NCBI RefSeq assembly: GCF_008831285.2
Contig: NC_045140.1
Span: 13,844,233-13,908,232 of the forward strand
DNA: 64,000 bases
Source of the DNA: Nymphaea colorata
Lineage: Eukaryota > Streptophyta > Magnoliopsida > Nymphaeales > Nymphaeaceae
Direction: 5' to 3'
Shown here: one piece after another, positions 1 through 14,577 of the stretch
How positions within the stretch are numbered: position 1 is the first letter of the stretch
Layout of the letters: each line of letters opens with the position of its first letter
Notes under the pieces: generated by a model
What the model saw: the letters and a program-made list of their open reading frames with translations, nothing else
The model's database searches: none
What the model was told of the DNA's origin: nothing
Translations under genes and position numbers: made by a program

Positions 1-466
1 TTATGTTGGAAATTTCTGTTCATGGACCAAAACAAGAGGATCCTCAAGTTCCTGCAAATTAAAGGAAACAGTATGAACACACGGAGAGAGAGAGAGAGAG
101 AGAGGGAGAGAGAAAGAGGGTACCAGAAGCAAACCTTACTTTACCAAATATCATATATATGCTGATAATACTTACATATTTTTGGAGCATCTGATCAGTG
201 ATGAAGTAAGGTGATATGTAACCCCTATCAAGATTCATCCCTTCAACAACTTCTAGTTCATTGAACAGTGTCTTACCATCATGTGAACCAAGGTGCATAT
301 ATGGTTTAGCTTGTAGAGTATGGAAGACTACTTCCTACATCAACCATAAAGTCAGGCACTCTTATAGAAGTAGTAATAACACCCTCTTTGCCAATGTTTT
401 CCATAGCTTTATAAGTGATCAGGTCATCAAACTCTCTTTCTCAATTTGCTAATATGATCCCACCTG
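1..466 (-). pseudogene. Broken mitochondrial chaperonin-60 (CPN60/HSP60) gene fragment, three exons
   Basis: Reading leftward, three pieces match plant mitochondrial CPN60 in order. About 360-466 carries KAMENIGKEGVITT, 163-298 carries [20 protein letters not shown] and SPYFITDQ, and 1-51 carries ELEDPLVLVHE. Intron remnants separate them: a GTAAGT donor follows the middle exon and TTTGCAG precedes the last, so this is a DNA-level copy and not a retrocopy. It is broken in several ways. A TGA replaces the Gly codon in the conserved N-G-E-R-E stretch, the acceptor before DGKTLF reads CACAT instead of CACAG, and a one-base loss in the last exon shifts the frame and gives a stop at 1-3. The intact family folds imported proteins in the mitochondrial matrix. 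The copy continues off the left edge. I found no further CPN60 exons to the right. Confidence 0.85.
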
Positions 467-3400
467 CTTGTGCAGGAACTTAATTAAAATGTTGTTGTAA
501 AGAACAAAAGAATAACGATCCTTATTCTATAGAAGGATAAAATAAAGTTTGTGTTCTGCCTAGGAAAAACTTCACAAATGCATTTGTGGTCTCAATGAAA
601 AAATGAGCTAAGTTGTGAACCTAACTATCTCCTTGTAAACATGGAAGCTATCACCTAGGGGAGAACATAGAAGCTTTTTATCTTCTTGTAAAACACTAAG
701 TTGGGAACAAATGCAGAATCAACTGAGGTTTTTCTGCAATATGAATGCGGAGGTGTTAAACTCAGGAGCAACATCATGCTACCTAGTTGAGAGAGGGGAT
801 CTTACACTCATTTAGCAGAAATGTGATATGACCCAAATCTCATACCAGCATACGAATATTAGACGTCCAAGCATGCCATTTTTACCTAGGTCTTGAAACA
901 AAAGCAAGCAAATTACCATATCCATTTCATGGGGCGTAGTTTGTAAACACCATAATCAATCACCCAATTTCACAATATTCAATTAGATGAGAAACAATCA
1001 CTTAATTTCACAAGATTCACTTGGATGGGGTTGCCAAATTTTATTCTAAAGTAGAACTTTTATTCTTAGTTTTTACACTTATCACTTATTGGAAGTATTC
1101 ATGAATCATGGAGCCTTAGTTTCTTCCTAGAAACATTAGAATCTTCATAGAAGAGAAAATAACACCGTGAATATTGTTCTCTAGTGGGGTTTTGAGAGGA
1201 CTTCATAGTTCCCCTCGATGAACATGCCACTACTACCTTTACACTTTTTATATTTTTTAATTCCACATCTGCTAGTGGACACAATCCAAAGCAACGCTTA
1301 TAGAAGTAGCAGTTAATTGCTTGACCTTTAGAATGTAGAATGCAGCTTCATGACATCAACTTATATGTTTGAGCAATATATCATGAGAAATCAAGAAATT
1401 ACCTTTCATAAATGCTGGATTTTTCTTCTATGCCAGCAAATATTTCAAAGAAAGTAAATGCAGCATATCTAGTAATATCCCAAGCGGTCCATTGTTTTAT
1501 AAGCCTGTATATTTGGATGTTTATGGCCCCATGAAGGTCCGTCTACACAGTATAGAGTTCCAGACATGGCTAGTACATGACTTGAACTGTTATATAAGAA
1601 CTAAATTTAAGATTCACTTGACACATTCATCATGGAAAATGGAAAATATCAATAATGCTCTTTACCATACTAAAATTTTACTACTGATCTTGAAGGACAC
1701 ACCTCCAGGATGACATTCATGTTTCAATGAGTAGGCCAATATGGAGAGGGAAGACAATGCTCTATGACCAATGTGCTCTACTTTTGATGGATGTTGGTGA
1801 ACTGTTTCATTCTTTCAATAAAGACCATTTTATTTTTCACAAATCAGCCTACAAATATTTCCCAAAGAGTGCAGAATCCAAAGACAAACCATACAAAATA
1901 ATCCTACATCCTTGGAAGTGTTGTCAACATGATAACTAACTAGTTATAAAAACCTAAAGAGCATTGCATAAAAGGGACAAAAACCAAAAGCCTCAAAAGA
2001 ACTCACCTTTAGGGCTTTGAAAACATTCTCAGTAGTTAATAACATCTTGTTTTGAAGGATGCAACATAAATGACCAACTCTGTTTCTACCATTTGGTAGA
2101 GGGAAGTAAATTAGTTACCACTGACCAAATTAATTGACAAAATCAAGATTGAAAAGGAGCTCCACAATGAAAGCAATCACAAATTATTATGATGCCTGAC
2201 AAGGTTCATAATTTTATTTCTCTAAAGTATGATGTATGAAGTATATCTTAGCAAAAAACTAGAAGTTCCAAGTATTGAGAAATAAATAAAGATGCATGAG
2301 GTGGAGAGATTGATTACAGAAGAATGAAATGAAAAAAGAAAAGAGACAGAAAATAAATGGGAAAGGTGAAAAAAAGGGAGTTGGCAAAACATTAAACTCG
2401 TTACTTCATATGATGTGACCTCATGACAATGATGTCAGTGATGATAATAAAAATCCAGATAATGGTGGGCAGGAGCAATTAACAATAGAGAGAGAGGGAG
2501 AGAGAGATGACAATTCAACTATATTATTTTATTGAAACAATGTTCAAGTTAAAGTGTTATCATGATCTAACTAAAAAATTACAAATATAAATATAAAAAT
2601 GACATATTTATACTTAATAGTGATTTTTTAGTAAACTTATTAATAAAATAAATTTCAGTAAATTTATTTATTATTAAAGTTACTGTTATATTTTCAATAT
2701 AATTTATTGGTACACTCAGAAGCATATGCCCCTTCAATTCTCAAAAATTTTGAGAACACGTTAAACTTTTGTGTAAAATTAGTGCTTATTTTGCTCCTCA
2801 TTTGTTAGAAATATATGTGTGCTACTTTGAAAACTTTGTTAGGCTCCAGCACTATTTTCATTGTTAGAAATTTAAGACTATGTTTCCAAGTAAATGTATT
2901 ATTTAATATGATGAAACCCTAGTATTAATCAACTAGTCTTAGTGTTAGATGAGGTCATCTCTACCCAGCTAGGCTGGGGGAGTTAGCGTGGACACCACCT
3001 CACGCTTAAAAAGTTAAGGCATAGAGAATAAAAATCTGAAACGTGTCTGGATAAATTCAACTACTGTTTCATTTTTAGTATAAAGGTTTACCATTAGCCT
3101 TGTCATTAGCCAAGATGAGCCTGAATGTTGACTTGCTCGTTTTTTCCCCCAAAAGGGCGAGCATGAGATGTACAAAAATGAAAATAATAGTCACAATTTA
3201 CTAGGAATATTCATGTTTAGAACCTGTTGCTTTCTACACTCTTTTTTTTTTATGGAATTGCCCTCACCAGATATGGTGGCTAGGTCTGAGGTTTTACCTT
3301 TCAGGAGATGGGTCGATTCGCCAGCTTGGTGTAGGATCTAGGCGTGGTTCTGTTTAGTGACACTATCATTGCACGCTAGGCATTGTTATGGGTTGGGTAA

Positions 3401-5276
3401 AAGACGTTGAAGGGCTTTTAATAGTGTTGGCTAAATGCCATTGTCAATCCATTATGCCATTGAAGAACTGCCACTGAAAGCTTTTTCTAATGGCGTTTTA
3501 GGAGCATCACAGAAGTACTTTCTTTGGCAAATCGAAAATGTCATCACCAATTTCCAGGGACACTTGCTTTACATATCAGTATCAACATTTTGTCACAAGT
3601 TTTAAGTGTCATAAGGTCATTTAGTAACGCAATGGTAAATTAAAAATTGTCACTCTAGGTCTTTACAAAAATGAGAATATTTTTTGGTAATATATTAGAT
3701 CATTTTTGTCAAAATAAAATTTTGATACATTCAAATGTGTAATTTAGTAGGATATCTCATAGATACAAATCCACATGTAAAGAATAAGACATGCTTCCTT
3801 CTTCAACAACATTAAACTCAATATTATAAAAGAGACACAAACAAAGACAACAACAAAGTCTAGTACTTCAGCATTGGTCAAAATGGATCTTGGTATGCTG
3901 CATGATCTACTTGAACTCTTGCCTGAATTCAGTTACTGAATGATCATGCACCTCAAATTGAGAAGTATAGTCCAAGAACAACTACTTAAGCAATTGAAAT
4001 GGATGGACAGGTTGATCCAATCCTCTATTAGAATTCTATCACTTTATAGATGCATGTTGATGTTCACTAAACTCAGCAAATGCAGCTCCTTATGATCTTT
4101 GTCTTACTGACATGGACAACACAAGTTAGCAAGGCTAATATTGCATGTAGTAAATCAAAGCAGCCAAAATAAAAAAGACAAGTACAACAAGGATGGTGTT
4201 CTAGAAGGAATGTGCCCAGTGCCAATAATAGGAAAGTCATCATAAGAGGGGGGTAAAAGGTCCCATGTAGAAGAATTCCATGGCAATAGGTTCATCTCAT
4301 ACTACAAAGTTCAAATTTTACTATGGAGTTTTAGTTAGTTACCATCTTATACTTTGTTTTGTTCATCAAAGACCATGTTATTTCCAAACATAGAACTTCA
4401 TATCTACATCTTGAATCATATCTAACTCTTTGATCTTTCATCACCATCTCTTTTCCTCTTAACCAAGGCACCATCCAACCTAGATAAAGCATCCAACTTG
4501 CCATAGGTCAACAACATTGACATTGATGAGTAACATGAGTACAATTGCAACGTGATAGGAGGGGAAAAAGAACCTAGACAGACATATATTACCTATCATT
4601 TACCTGCTATAAAATCATTATCCTATCAAAGTGTTGTTGCATCTTTTATTTTGATGTTCATTCAAGAATCATCCTAGAAAAATAACATAAATATCAATAT
4701 GATGCTTGCCTAGAAAACTCTTTTTTTTCATATAGAGTATCAGAATGGGAACTAAAATTCTAACATACTGGTTTTCTGCCATATCAGTGCTTCCATGATA
4801 GTTAAAGCATATAAATTTCAGAGGATCTCTAATAGAGGGAGGTGGAAGGAGAATTACCTTAGCCCCAACATCAAAAAGGTTGGATTTGCACTTCTTCTTG
4901 CCACTGCTAACTTGCCTTAGGAAGTATCTCTAAGCATGACTTTGAACTTGAGTTGGAGTCTTGATAATTACAGAATTCATTGAAATTCGCTTCCAATGCC
5001 AACATAATACTGCAATCTATGCCTCTAAAGTAGACTGTCACTGTCAAAGTTACAAGCAGGAATCAGAAATAGCAAAGATAAAATTAATTTTGGCAAGTTA
5101 AATGTATAATTTAAGCTATACCTGGTCACCAACAACATGATCAAAATTCCCTAGAAGAACAACAAGAGATGGTCATGGTTAGGAATAACTAAGAGGGTCA
5201 GTAAATGTAGTTGGACTTCAAGTAACCAAAATATAGTGGGTGAAAAGTGTGGTACTGACAGATGTGTTTTTCAAAC

Positions 5277-5391
5277 TCGCCAATCAATGTCTAACAAAAT
5301 GGACCCTTTTGCCAATTATATTGTTTATCATATCAACAGTGGCAGGAAGATCAATGTTCGCTAGCTCTACCCATGTTCACTCCCAGTAGTT
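5277..5391 (-). pseudogene. Decayed exon, possibly from an alpha/beta-hydrolase (lipase-like) gene
   Basis: After a TTTGTGCAG acceptor the minus strand reads NYWE, a stop, then WVELANIDLPATVDMINN and IIGKRVHFVRH, a stop, then LASL. A Trp/Leu-rich helix, then a hydrophobic strand ending in H-F-V-x-H-x-L-x-S-L, resembles the nucleophile-elbow region (G-H-S-x-G) of lipase-type alpha/beta hydrolases. Here the Ser position is a stop codon and the first Gly is Arg, so it could not be active. The family assignment is a guess from a short stretch. The presence of a broken coding segment is better supported than its identity. Confidence 0.25.
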
Positions 5392-7851
5392 CTGCACAAA
5401 CATTTCAATTGCAAGCCAAGTCTTTATGTGTGTCTATGTGTTTGTGTATAGAGAGAGAGAGGGAGAGAGAGTCTAGATCAGTGTCTAGTGCTATCATTTT
5501 GTGTTCTCGAAGGTTTCAACTGGCTACTTAAAACTGGTTTTTAATTACATATGTTTTTTGTTTATATATCCAAAGTAATGTTTATACAATGCTACATAAC
5601 AAAAAAATAGCACTCAACTAACATGAATAAGACAAAGGAGTACCTTTTAGCCAATGGGTGACACTACCAATAGAGGAGACAACCATAACTATTCTAGTGC
5701 AGATAACTTCATCAGCATCCATTAGTTCATCAATTGGGACAAACCATTGTGCAACCTAAACAGAAAACGGATCAAAATCTTAATCCATTTTAACGTAAAA
5801 AAAAATCTGTACACTAGTTCAAATTGTACCCAATTAGAGATACTATGGCCAATAGCAATGGAAAAAGACTATAAACAAAGAGAAAAAGGATCGCTCAATT
5901 ATGTAAGGACATATATGTGTCCTGAGAACCTAAATCAAGTTATGAAGAACTTTTCTAGCAACATCCTTCTTGCCTACTTTTGTTTCTCCTGAGAACCTAA
6001 ATCCTTCTTGTCTGAAAGTTCCTATATTTCCTTGAAATCAAGGTTGTCATCCATATCATCCTTAGAGGATGAGTTTTCACTATAAGAACCAGGTTCCCTG
6101 ACAATACCACTTCCATTTCTTGTACTCGAAACATGACATTGTTGACATAAATAAGAGACTCTTGAAGTTTCTGGGCATCAATAATAATCTAGTTAGTGCT
6201 CTCTGGAAATTCAGTATATCAATTAACCAAAGGCTTTTTTGTCTTTGAAACAAGCAAAATATTTAAGCAATCATTTGTGTATTGTATTGTTTACTACGAC
6301 AAGTTACCATACATAATGTAACTATTGACCCAACTGTTATCTTACATCCTATGTATCAGCCAATATCATAGAGCAAAAAATGGCAGAAAAAAAGTTGGTT
6401 CAAACCTATTTTTTCCATTTTGGTTATAAAACTTCATCTGCCATAGTAGCCCAAGTCTTTGGCTTCAAAGAGCACAATAGTTCCACGTATTCTTTGGGCT
6501 TAAGCTACATAAGGTGAACACTCTTAGACAAAATAAAAGCAGACAAAATAAACAACTAGTTGCAGTTAAGAATGACCAGCCAACAAATTGAAGGTTTCTA
6601 AAAAAAAATCAAATTATAGAGGAAGGATAAAAACCATTAACATTAAATCATGAAACAATATAAAAAGAAAGCGATGGATGGTGCTAATGCAGTTGGAATG
6701 CATGTAACCAAAACTGAGCTAATTAATTTGGAACCAAAAGTTGCTTATGTACTTTCTGGATGAGCAAGACAAGCCATGAAAAAATATAACTGAACCAAAA
6801 ACATGTCCCAATTATCATTAAAAACAACAAACAATGCTGTAAAACATGGATCAGTCTGATCGTTATTGCTACCCATCCATTAATTGGCCATCCAAGTGAA
6901 ACAATGAGAAGCAGGTAATACAAGGTCTATTTTCTAATTAATTGTTCAAAATTCATTTACACCATTTTTACCATCATTGGTCTGCAGGGTGAAGGGACAT
7001 GTAATCAACTTTAAACAAAATTTGAGAAATGGCAGTTTTTTCCTCCAATTTTGCCCCAAAATTTTGGTAGCCAAAAATTTAATATGGAACTCTCTAAAAT
7101 TGGAACATTGTTATTACTTATTGCAATTGCTTTTGGTACATGCTCACACACATCATGTGTTGACAAAGCATCCAGAGAAGATTTTTTTTAAGAAGAAAGC
7201 ACAATGCACGCACACACACTCACACACGCACACGCACACACACACACAAGATATATGTGTTGACAAAGCATCAAAAGAAGATCTTTTTTTAACAAGGTGG
7301 GGCAACCGATAACCAGAGGAAATCAAATTAAGAGATATTCGCAGTCTATATACTAAGGCACATGTACGTATGTGGTCAATTATAATTAAGCATAAATACC
7401 CCTTATGTTAACATGCATAGCCAAGGAAATGTTATATTCTTGGCTTGAAACTTAGGAGCAGAGACAGCTTGCTGCTCCTTTTGCTACAAAATTATGAGGC
7501 AAAACATTCCTTGACTAATATGCCAAGTTTGCTCAAATTAACCCTCTGATTAATAGTGATGCAAAGATCTTATTTTATAGTGATAGACCATTGGGCCTTT
7601 CATAGACCTCCAGCTGATTAGACAATAGGTTGCGGAAGCTTTCTTGGACCCGTTGGTTGGGGTTAGCAGTTGGATTTGCAGAGACTAAACAAGCAAAAAG
7701 AATGTGATGATTTTGAAAACAGTAGCTTGACAAAAATCTAGAGAACGAGAAGGCCATGAACTTACACACTAAACAATGACTTGTTTGATGGCCTCTTTGG
7801 CTGGCTTTTTTTTTCTGCCTTTGCTACATTGAAGAAACAAATTACATTGAC

Positions 7852-7971
7852 ATTGTAGAAAAATTTACAGATGTGGGAGGGAGAATCAATTCCAAGCATC
7901 GCTTGGTCATTCACAATGTCAAAGCTCTTGTATGTGTATCCTAAAATATTCACGTCCTTAGATGAAAGCAT
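7852..7971 (-). other. Exon-like open segment of unknown gene
   Basis: A good acceptor (TTTTCCGTGCAG) is followed by an open frame beginning MLSSKDVNILGYTYKSFDIV, with balanced residue composition unlike the surrounding noncoding DNA. The frame stays open to 7762, but the last part is low-complexity. I do not recognise the protein family and could not find partner exons with compatible phase nearby, so this may be another relic like the one at 5.3 kb. Confidence 0.25.
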
Positions 7972-9100
7972 CTGCACGGAAAAGAGAATCAAAATTCAGC
8001 TCATGACTAGACCAGTTCAGATACCTGTGACTTGGCACACTCATAGCTGAGCTTGCAAATTTTTGGAAAAGCAAATACCACGATTAATTTGTAAGACAAA
8101 AATGTGGGTCTACTGCAGTACAAAAACAAGCAGTATAAAATATAAACAAGATGAATAGAAATATAAAGCTATTGATAAGGTGAAAAAGAAACATGAAAGT
8201 GAAAAAAAAAAAGATGAACAAAAGCTAACAAATATTGAAAAATATCTTCTTTACTGAATGGAAACCATCTATATAAGAGCCTAGTCCTAGCAGTTTCCCA
8301 ACTCTGGCCATTTTCAACTCAGCTGGATGTATTGGCCATAAGCTTATACTAATTGAGCCCTAAAATGCATTTCTTGGAAAACGAACAAAAATTATATTCG
8401 TACTCAGTTTTTTTTATCCATGTATCTGCAGAAATGGAATCAATTGCACTTAAATGGAATCTGAGCATTAGTTTTCACTGGAGAGTGCTTGAGATGGTAA
8501 AGACTTGTCATCCATCACTGAGGAAATTCATACCACTTCTTATATCCCTAAAAAATAGGAAAAGCCCATCATTACATCGTACAAGGAAGGAATGATCTTA
8601 AAATTAGTAGGTTTTATCATACTGGCAAGGAATCTTGATGATGTATTAGAAATAAGAAACAAGTAATTAAAACAGTCACGAGATATCATATGTGATTAAA
8701 TAGTGAACTCATCAAAAAGGGGCATTCATAAACAACAAAAGAAACATAATTTACAGCAAACAACAAGAGGAGCACGACTCTGAGCAATTAATTTACCTGT
8801 GAGATGCCAGCTAATTCAAATGTGATGAATCAAATGGGATGACACACAGAGATGGAGGACCGACTTATGGCTTCAAGAACATGCAAAAGGAAGAAGCAAA
8901 TACTAGCATACTCTATTCTTTCCTAGCATTCCTTTAGCAACAACAGTAATAGGAACAAAAGTTGAGAGACAATCCAAGAAGATCGAGAGAACAAGATGGG
9001 CAAAGTCAAAACTCCACAAATGCAGAAGTTCTAGAGAGAAGAAGCTAAACCTCTAGAGATGCTAGGTTCTAGCAATTGAGAGATATTTTTATTAAAAAAA

Positions 9101-12100
9101 TTAAGCCTATGAATATACACGAAGGGAAAATTTTGCTAGTGGGAAAATTTTCCATTTTTTGAACAGTGTTTACTGTGCCCTAGTCCCTTTTTGTTTCTTC
9201 ATTAGCATTCACACCATTTGATCACCATAAATGAGCTCTTTCAATGGCATTCTATGGTGCATGCCATAGAAGGGCATTCTTCATTGACGTGTGGTTCTAT
9301 CATGCCATTGAATGCCATCAATTTGTAGTATTTAGCCATTCTATTCTTCCATTGTCCAAACACCAAGAGCAAATGCATTTCTTGTCCCACAAAATATACA
9401 TGGTTGTCATGTAATAACTATAAAGCAATAACAATGGCATTTGTAGAAAGCCCAAATTTTTCATTACCAAAATAAGCATTTTACCCTTCTCAATAGATTT
9501 TGTGCTGATTTTCTTAAATATTTTTCAAATGCAAAGGCCAAAGATCACACTGGCATAGATTTTATATATAAATGGGGACCCATATCACCCATCTATTGCA
9601 GTTAAAAAAGACCATTTTGCCCCTTATCACTGTCATTTTGCCCAAATCCTATTCAATTATCATGAAATAGTTGTGGCACTCCTGAGAAGTATGTTTTATC
9701 AATTGAATTATGAAAATTTTTATATTTCCAAATCACCAAGAGCTTCCACAAACAATTTTTCAGCTCACATTTGGATAAATTTATCTTGAAATGGCCCATT
9801 TTTTCTTCTTTTTTTTGGCAATTTCTTACACCAGTATTTTTTGACCTCATCAACTTCAGATTCGGATATTTTCAATGTCACATACTATTTTTAGTCATGT
9901 CCTCAATTTTCAAAGTTGAATTCCCTTCATAAACCTTATATTTTCCCCTATTTCAATTGAATTGAGCTCACTTGCGTAGTTATTTAGATAATTCTCAGCA
10001 ATGACACCCAGCCAATATCCACCAAGCTCATATTAAAGTCTTCTCAAAGCTAGGAAAGTATTTTCAAAGTCACTTTCCGCTCATTCATCCTAAGTTGAGC
10101 TATAGAGAGTTGTCCTGACACGAAAGTTACTCTTTCTCCTTCATTTTAAGTGTCGCAACTAAAATTTTCTTGATTTCTGGCTAGTCATCTTATGTTGAGC
10201 TAGAAATATGATCTTCAGTGTCAAAACTAACTATATTTAGCCCACTTTGGGTTAATTCATCTAGAATTTGACTTATTTTCCATTTACATTTATTTCTCCC
10301 ACATGTCTAGAGGTTTCAGTATCAACTCAAATTTCTCTGCTGAAATTCTCACAATCCTAGGTTCAGGTTGATGATTTCCTCACATCGGTCTGATTAAACA
10401 CACTTCCACAAAGTAATATCACCTTTAGTTTGGAGAGCTCACATCCTGATCACACAATTTATCACTACGCTGAACACTGCTCTACATTGTCTGAATTTGG
10501 AACGTGTTGTTTGTGGCTTGAGAGCTAAATTCTGATCATTCCAGGATTTTAATTTCCAATCTAAGCATACTTATGGATTCAACATCACTCCAAGACCATA
10601 TCAGTGTGTCCATTTTCCATCAACAAGCCCAAAATCCCTATTTCTCATTTTACCCTCCATATTTCTATTTTTTAGATTGGTCAATTTTTAAAATTATGAT
10701 TTTCAAGGGCAAATTAAGTCATTGTTCTATGAAAGTTCACATGAACATATGTTCTGACATTGTCTATGATCATACATAGTTTGATATCCACCCTTTTTTG
10801 CAAAACATGGTTTTTGCGTCATGGGCAAGACTGCTAATTGGCAAATGTGTGTGATTTTCAATTTTGCTAAGATAGGAGCTGCATTAACAATGTTTCATAT
10901 GTCAGACCTGAGGCCAACATGGCTCATCTTTAACTCATCTTGAACTCACACAAGGTCTGAACTCATTTGGCCTAAAACTGAACTAAACCTAGTTGACCTA
11001 AACATAGGTTGGACCAGAGTCCAACCCCATCCCAACACAGAAGAAGCCCAATCAACATCTTAGCTTTGAGTTTGAGCTCATTGAGCCCAAGCTGAGACTA
11101 GGTCCCATGCTTGGATCTTAGATTTTGATTTTGAACTCTAAATCTATAATATAGATTTGTAATCTGCATCATTTTAGATGTGTAACTCACATTAATCACT
11201 TTTCTCAATCCAAAGAAAGATTTGAACCTTTGATCTAAATCCAAAACCCAAATCGATACTCAAAATTCAGATTGGAATCCTCATCAAGCATCAGATATTC
11301 AATCCAATGTTGTAATTTGATCCATCTTGGACAAGATCAATCATGGCCATCCATCTCAGGGCTGCAAGGATTTTTCAACATTTTCAAAAGTGAACCCTAG
11401 GAGAGTCTCCCCGCTCCTATTTTCTTTGAAATTAATTGAAAGTGAATATTATATGATAAATTCTCATCCTTTGAGTAAATTTACCAAACACATCTCAACT
11501 GTGGATCTAGTGACATCTCAACAATCCATGTTTTTTATTTTTTAAATATCTAATTTGCTAGATTTTCAGATAGAGGTGAGCTCATCCAACCCTCTTGTCA
11601 CTTCTATTTGGCATGTTTTTTCCAAGGTAAGTGCCCTCATCTCTCTCTCTCTCTTTCTACTTACTGTTTTTGTTTTTGGCTTCTACTAACATAGATTCTT
11701 CCTTATTTGGCACATATTTTCAAGGTTTTTTTTAAGGTTTTTAAGAGCAAGTCCAAGGGGTTGGGATGTGGACCAGCAAGGAAGAAAGGAGAAGAAGAAG
11801 AAGAAAGCCAATCCCCTCCCTCCTTCTTTGGTTTTTGTGCCTTTCTATCTCTCTCTCTCTCATGGAATTCACATAAACATTATCTCCTCTCTTTCATGTC
11901 TCTTTCTTCATGGTACATAACAACACACATGCACATAGTTCATTATTTTCATGCATATGTATTTGATCTTTATAATTTTGCTTGATTTGATTTGTGTTTA
12001 CCTTCATATGCAAATTTAGATGTTAGTTTATTCGCGTCATTTTGGATTCTAATAGGCTTAATTGTTTGGTTCAAGCAGTTAATCTCATTGCATTTAGGAA

Positions 12101-13885
12101 TTTTTTGTTAAAACCTAGTTTAAGAAATGTTACTTTTTAAGTTAATTGAAAATCAAACTTGCAGTCGCAAGACAGATTTCCACCTAACTTCAAAAGGCTA
12201 TATCTCTTAAAATGAAGATCATTTTCACAATGTGTCAGCAAATCTGATTTTGTATACATGTCTAGTTTGTGTCTACCAATTTTTATGTATTTTCATTATA
12301 ATTTGACACCTTTGTCAGATTAATCTACAAAACTGGTTTTTCTGACTTTGATTTCTGATATAACTAAGTTCTGCAATTTTCTTAGATTAATTAACTCAGT
12401 TCTCTCGATCCATAGATCCAAATAAAGTTTTATAAAATATAGAAGTTTTCTGTATTCATCTAGTTCCTTTACCTAAAATTTTGTGCAATTCCATATTTAG
12501 TTTGACCCTTCAATTTAATATTTTGTTCAAACCTATTTTCTACAACATCTTTGTAGAACTCTGCAGAAAGATATAATTTCTACTTGACTTTGCATATGTA
12601 TTATTTATGTGATTGTTCTTTTTAAGCATTTTCAAGTTCTATAGTTTATTGTTATTTTTTAGCATTTTTAAGTTCTATAGTTTTTCTATCATGTCATGGG
12701 TCTTTTCCCAAATCTTTAGTCAAAATTGAGTATAATAACTCTTTCATTACAAAAAGCATATTTTTAGCAACTTTGTCACTCTCTCATTTTAATGTATGAT
12801 TCTCTTCACATTTGATGCCTTCTATAAATTCTCTGACATATAGAGAACCTACAAACCAAATTTCAGATTAAATTGAATTTTTTAGCCCCATCTTTATCCT
12901 TTTGGAATTCATGCAGAAAATATCATAATGACAGTCTTTTATATACAAATGTTGTTTTTTGAGTTACTATATCAATTTGTTTGATACATAGCACTCTCAT
13001 TTAGAAGTCCTTTTTTGTGATTTAAGTTTCTATAGATCTGCTTATATGTAGACATCTTAGAGACCAAAAGTCATGTTAATTTATGTAGATTTGACATACC
13101 TTTTATGTTGGCAAACTTCATGATTTAAACTATTTTCTACTTTTTAGCTTTCAGTTTTTTTGCAAACAAGCTATCTAGCAATTGTTTTAAAAACTTCATG
13201 TGTGATTGAAAGCTTGATACGCAAAGAGTGACGATGCCAACTTTCATGATCATTGAACATCATTACATTAATCTTTGCATTCGTGCAACATGAACTTTGA
13301 TGCTTTTTTACTGTTGTCTAGTACTTAGTTAAATTTCAGAAACTGTCTACAAGTTGTTGTTTTTGTAACAACTTTGTAGATAACTTTTTTTTTCTGGATC
13401 TATAAAGTCTTGTTGATTCTTTGTTCTGCAAAGAGTTCACAGTCTAAATTTTGAGTCATCCAAGTTGTTTTGATATGTTTTGAGTCGAGCAAGTCATATC
13501 CATAACACTGTTTTCTCCTGTGTTGTCTATAGAACATCTATTTTCTGCCCCTCTTTTCTTGCTTAATATATTTCAACTGAAAATAGATTTTTTAGATTTA
13601 TCATTTGAAACTAATGATTTGATACATGAAGATTCTTCACCCAAAATTTTTTGAAGAATGGAGATAATTTGCCTATCTTTTAAGACAAATCAAATAAGTT
13701 GCTAAGAATGTGTTGTAGTTTTTCTACAACTTAGTTAAATTTCTGCTTTCCACCTAGGTAGGCATTTTTCAATCGATTTTTTCTATTTTTTCGTGATAAA
13801 ACCCCAAATGAATTTGATTAATCATGTGAAACATTATTCATATGGTTTTAAAATATGCTTGTTTTATTTATTTTATTCATGCATT
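9101..13885. other. AT-rich repeat-derived intergenic DNA
   Basis: No coding sequence is supported. The 10.9-11.3 kb part is rich in short words around TTGGAT and CCTAA. Similar texture recurs at 14.7-15.2 kb and 19.6-20.4 kb, which suggests old related retrotransposon pieces. A CT-rich tract lies near 11,640-11,660. Nothing else is definable by eye. Confidence 0.45.
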
Positions 13886-14454
13886 GTTAAAATGTGCATT
13901 ATCTCAAAGACACAACCTTTCGACTTTAGTAAATGAACTTGGGATTTTGAATGAGCTTGTGGCACAAGATCCTTTTCATTAAAGTTTGATTTATCAAGTG
14001 AGAAACTCTAATTTCAATCTAATAACTTATCATTTCAAAATATCATGTCATTCATGCATATATGTAATTTTTTTTTAATTTCATTAATGTGATTAACTAT
14101 GTGCATTCATGTAATTTGCTTTTGTAATGCATTCATTCATTTCAAAAATGCACATGGATTGATGTTTCATGTTAAAATGTGCATTATCTCAGAGACACAA
14201 CCTTTCGACTTTAGTAAATGAACTTGGGATTTTGAATGAGCTTGTGGCATAAGATCCTTTTCATTAAAGTTTGATTTATCAAGTGAGAAACTCTAATTTC
14301 AATCTAATAACTCTTTCAAAATATCATGTCATTCATGCATATATGTAATTTTTTTTAATTTCATTAATGTGATTAACTATGTGCATTCATGTAATTTGCT
14401 TTTGTAATGCATTCATTCATTTCAAAAATGCACATGGATTGATGTTTCATGTTA
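13886..14454. repeat. Two-copy direct tandem duplication, about 285 bp per unit
   Basis: The stretch beginning GTTAAAATGTGCATTATCTC at 13886 is repeated almost exactly from 14171 at an offset of 285 bp. Differences are a few substitutions and small indels (for example CAAAGACAC versus CAGAGACAC, and a short loss in the second copy near 14311). No reading frame is kept. The duplication ends just before a compound microsatellite. It looks recent and noncoding. Confidence 0.9.
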
Positions 14455-14475
14455 ATCATGTTAGAATTGTTGAGT

Positions 14476-14577
<102 letters not shown>

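Larger units (their letters stand above)
467..9100. other. Gene-poor AT-rich stretch, no recognisable intact gene
   Basis: No open frame here has convincing coding character. Several short minus-strand stretches are flanked by splice-like signals, including 7852-7971, 5277-5391, 6015-6130 and 4862-4930. At least one (5277-5391) contains in-frame stops, so they look like decayed exons. Simple repeats include a (CA)n tract at about 7201-7249 and GA tracts near 90-120, 2486-2506 and 5451-5470. Otherwise I see nothing definable. Confidence 0.5.

Noticed and set aside
7201-7249. CRISPR-like or minisatellite array
   Set aside because: It is a simple (CA)n microsatellite; no repeat-spacer structure exists anywhere in the window.
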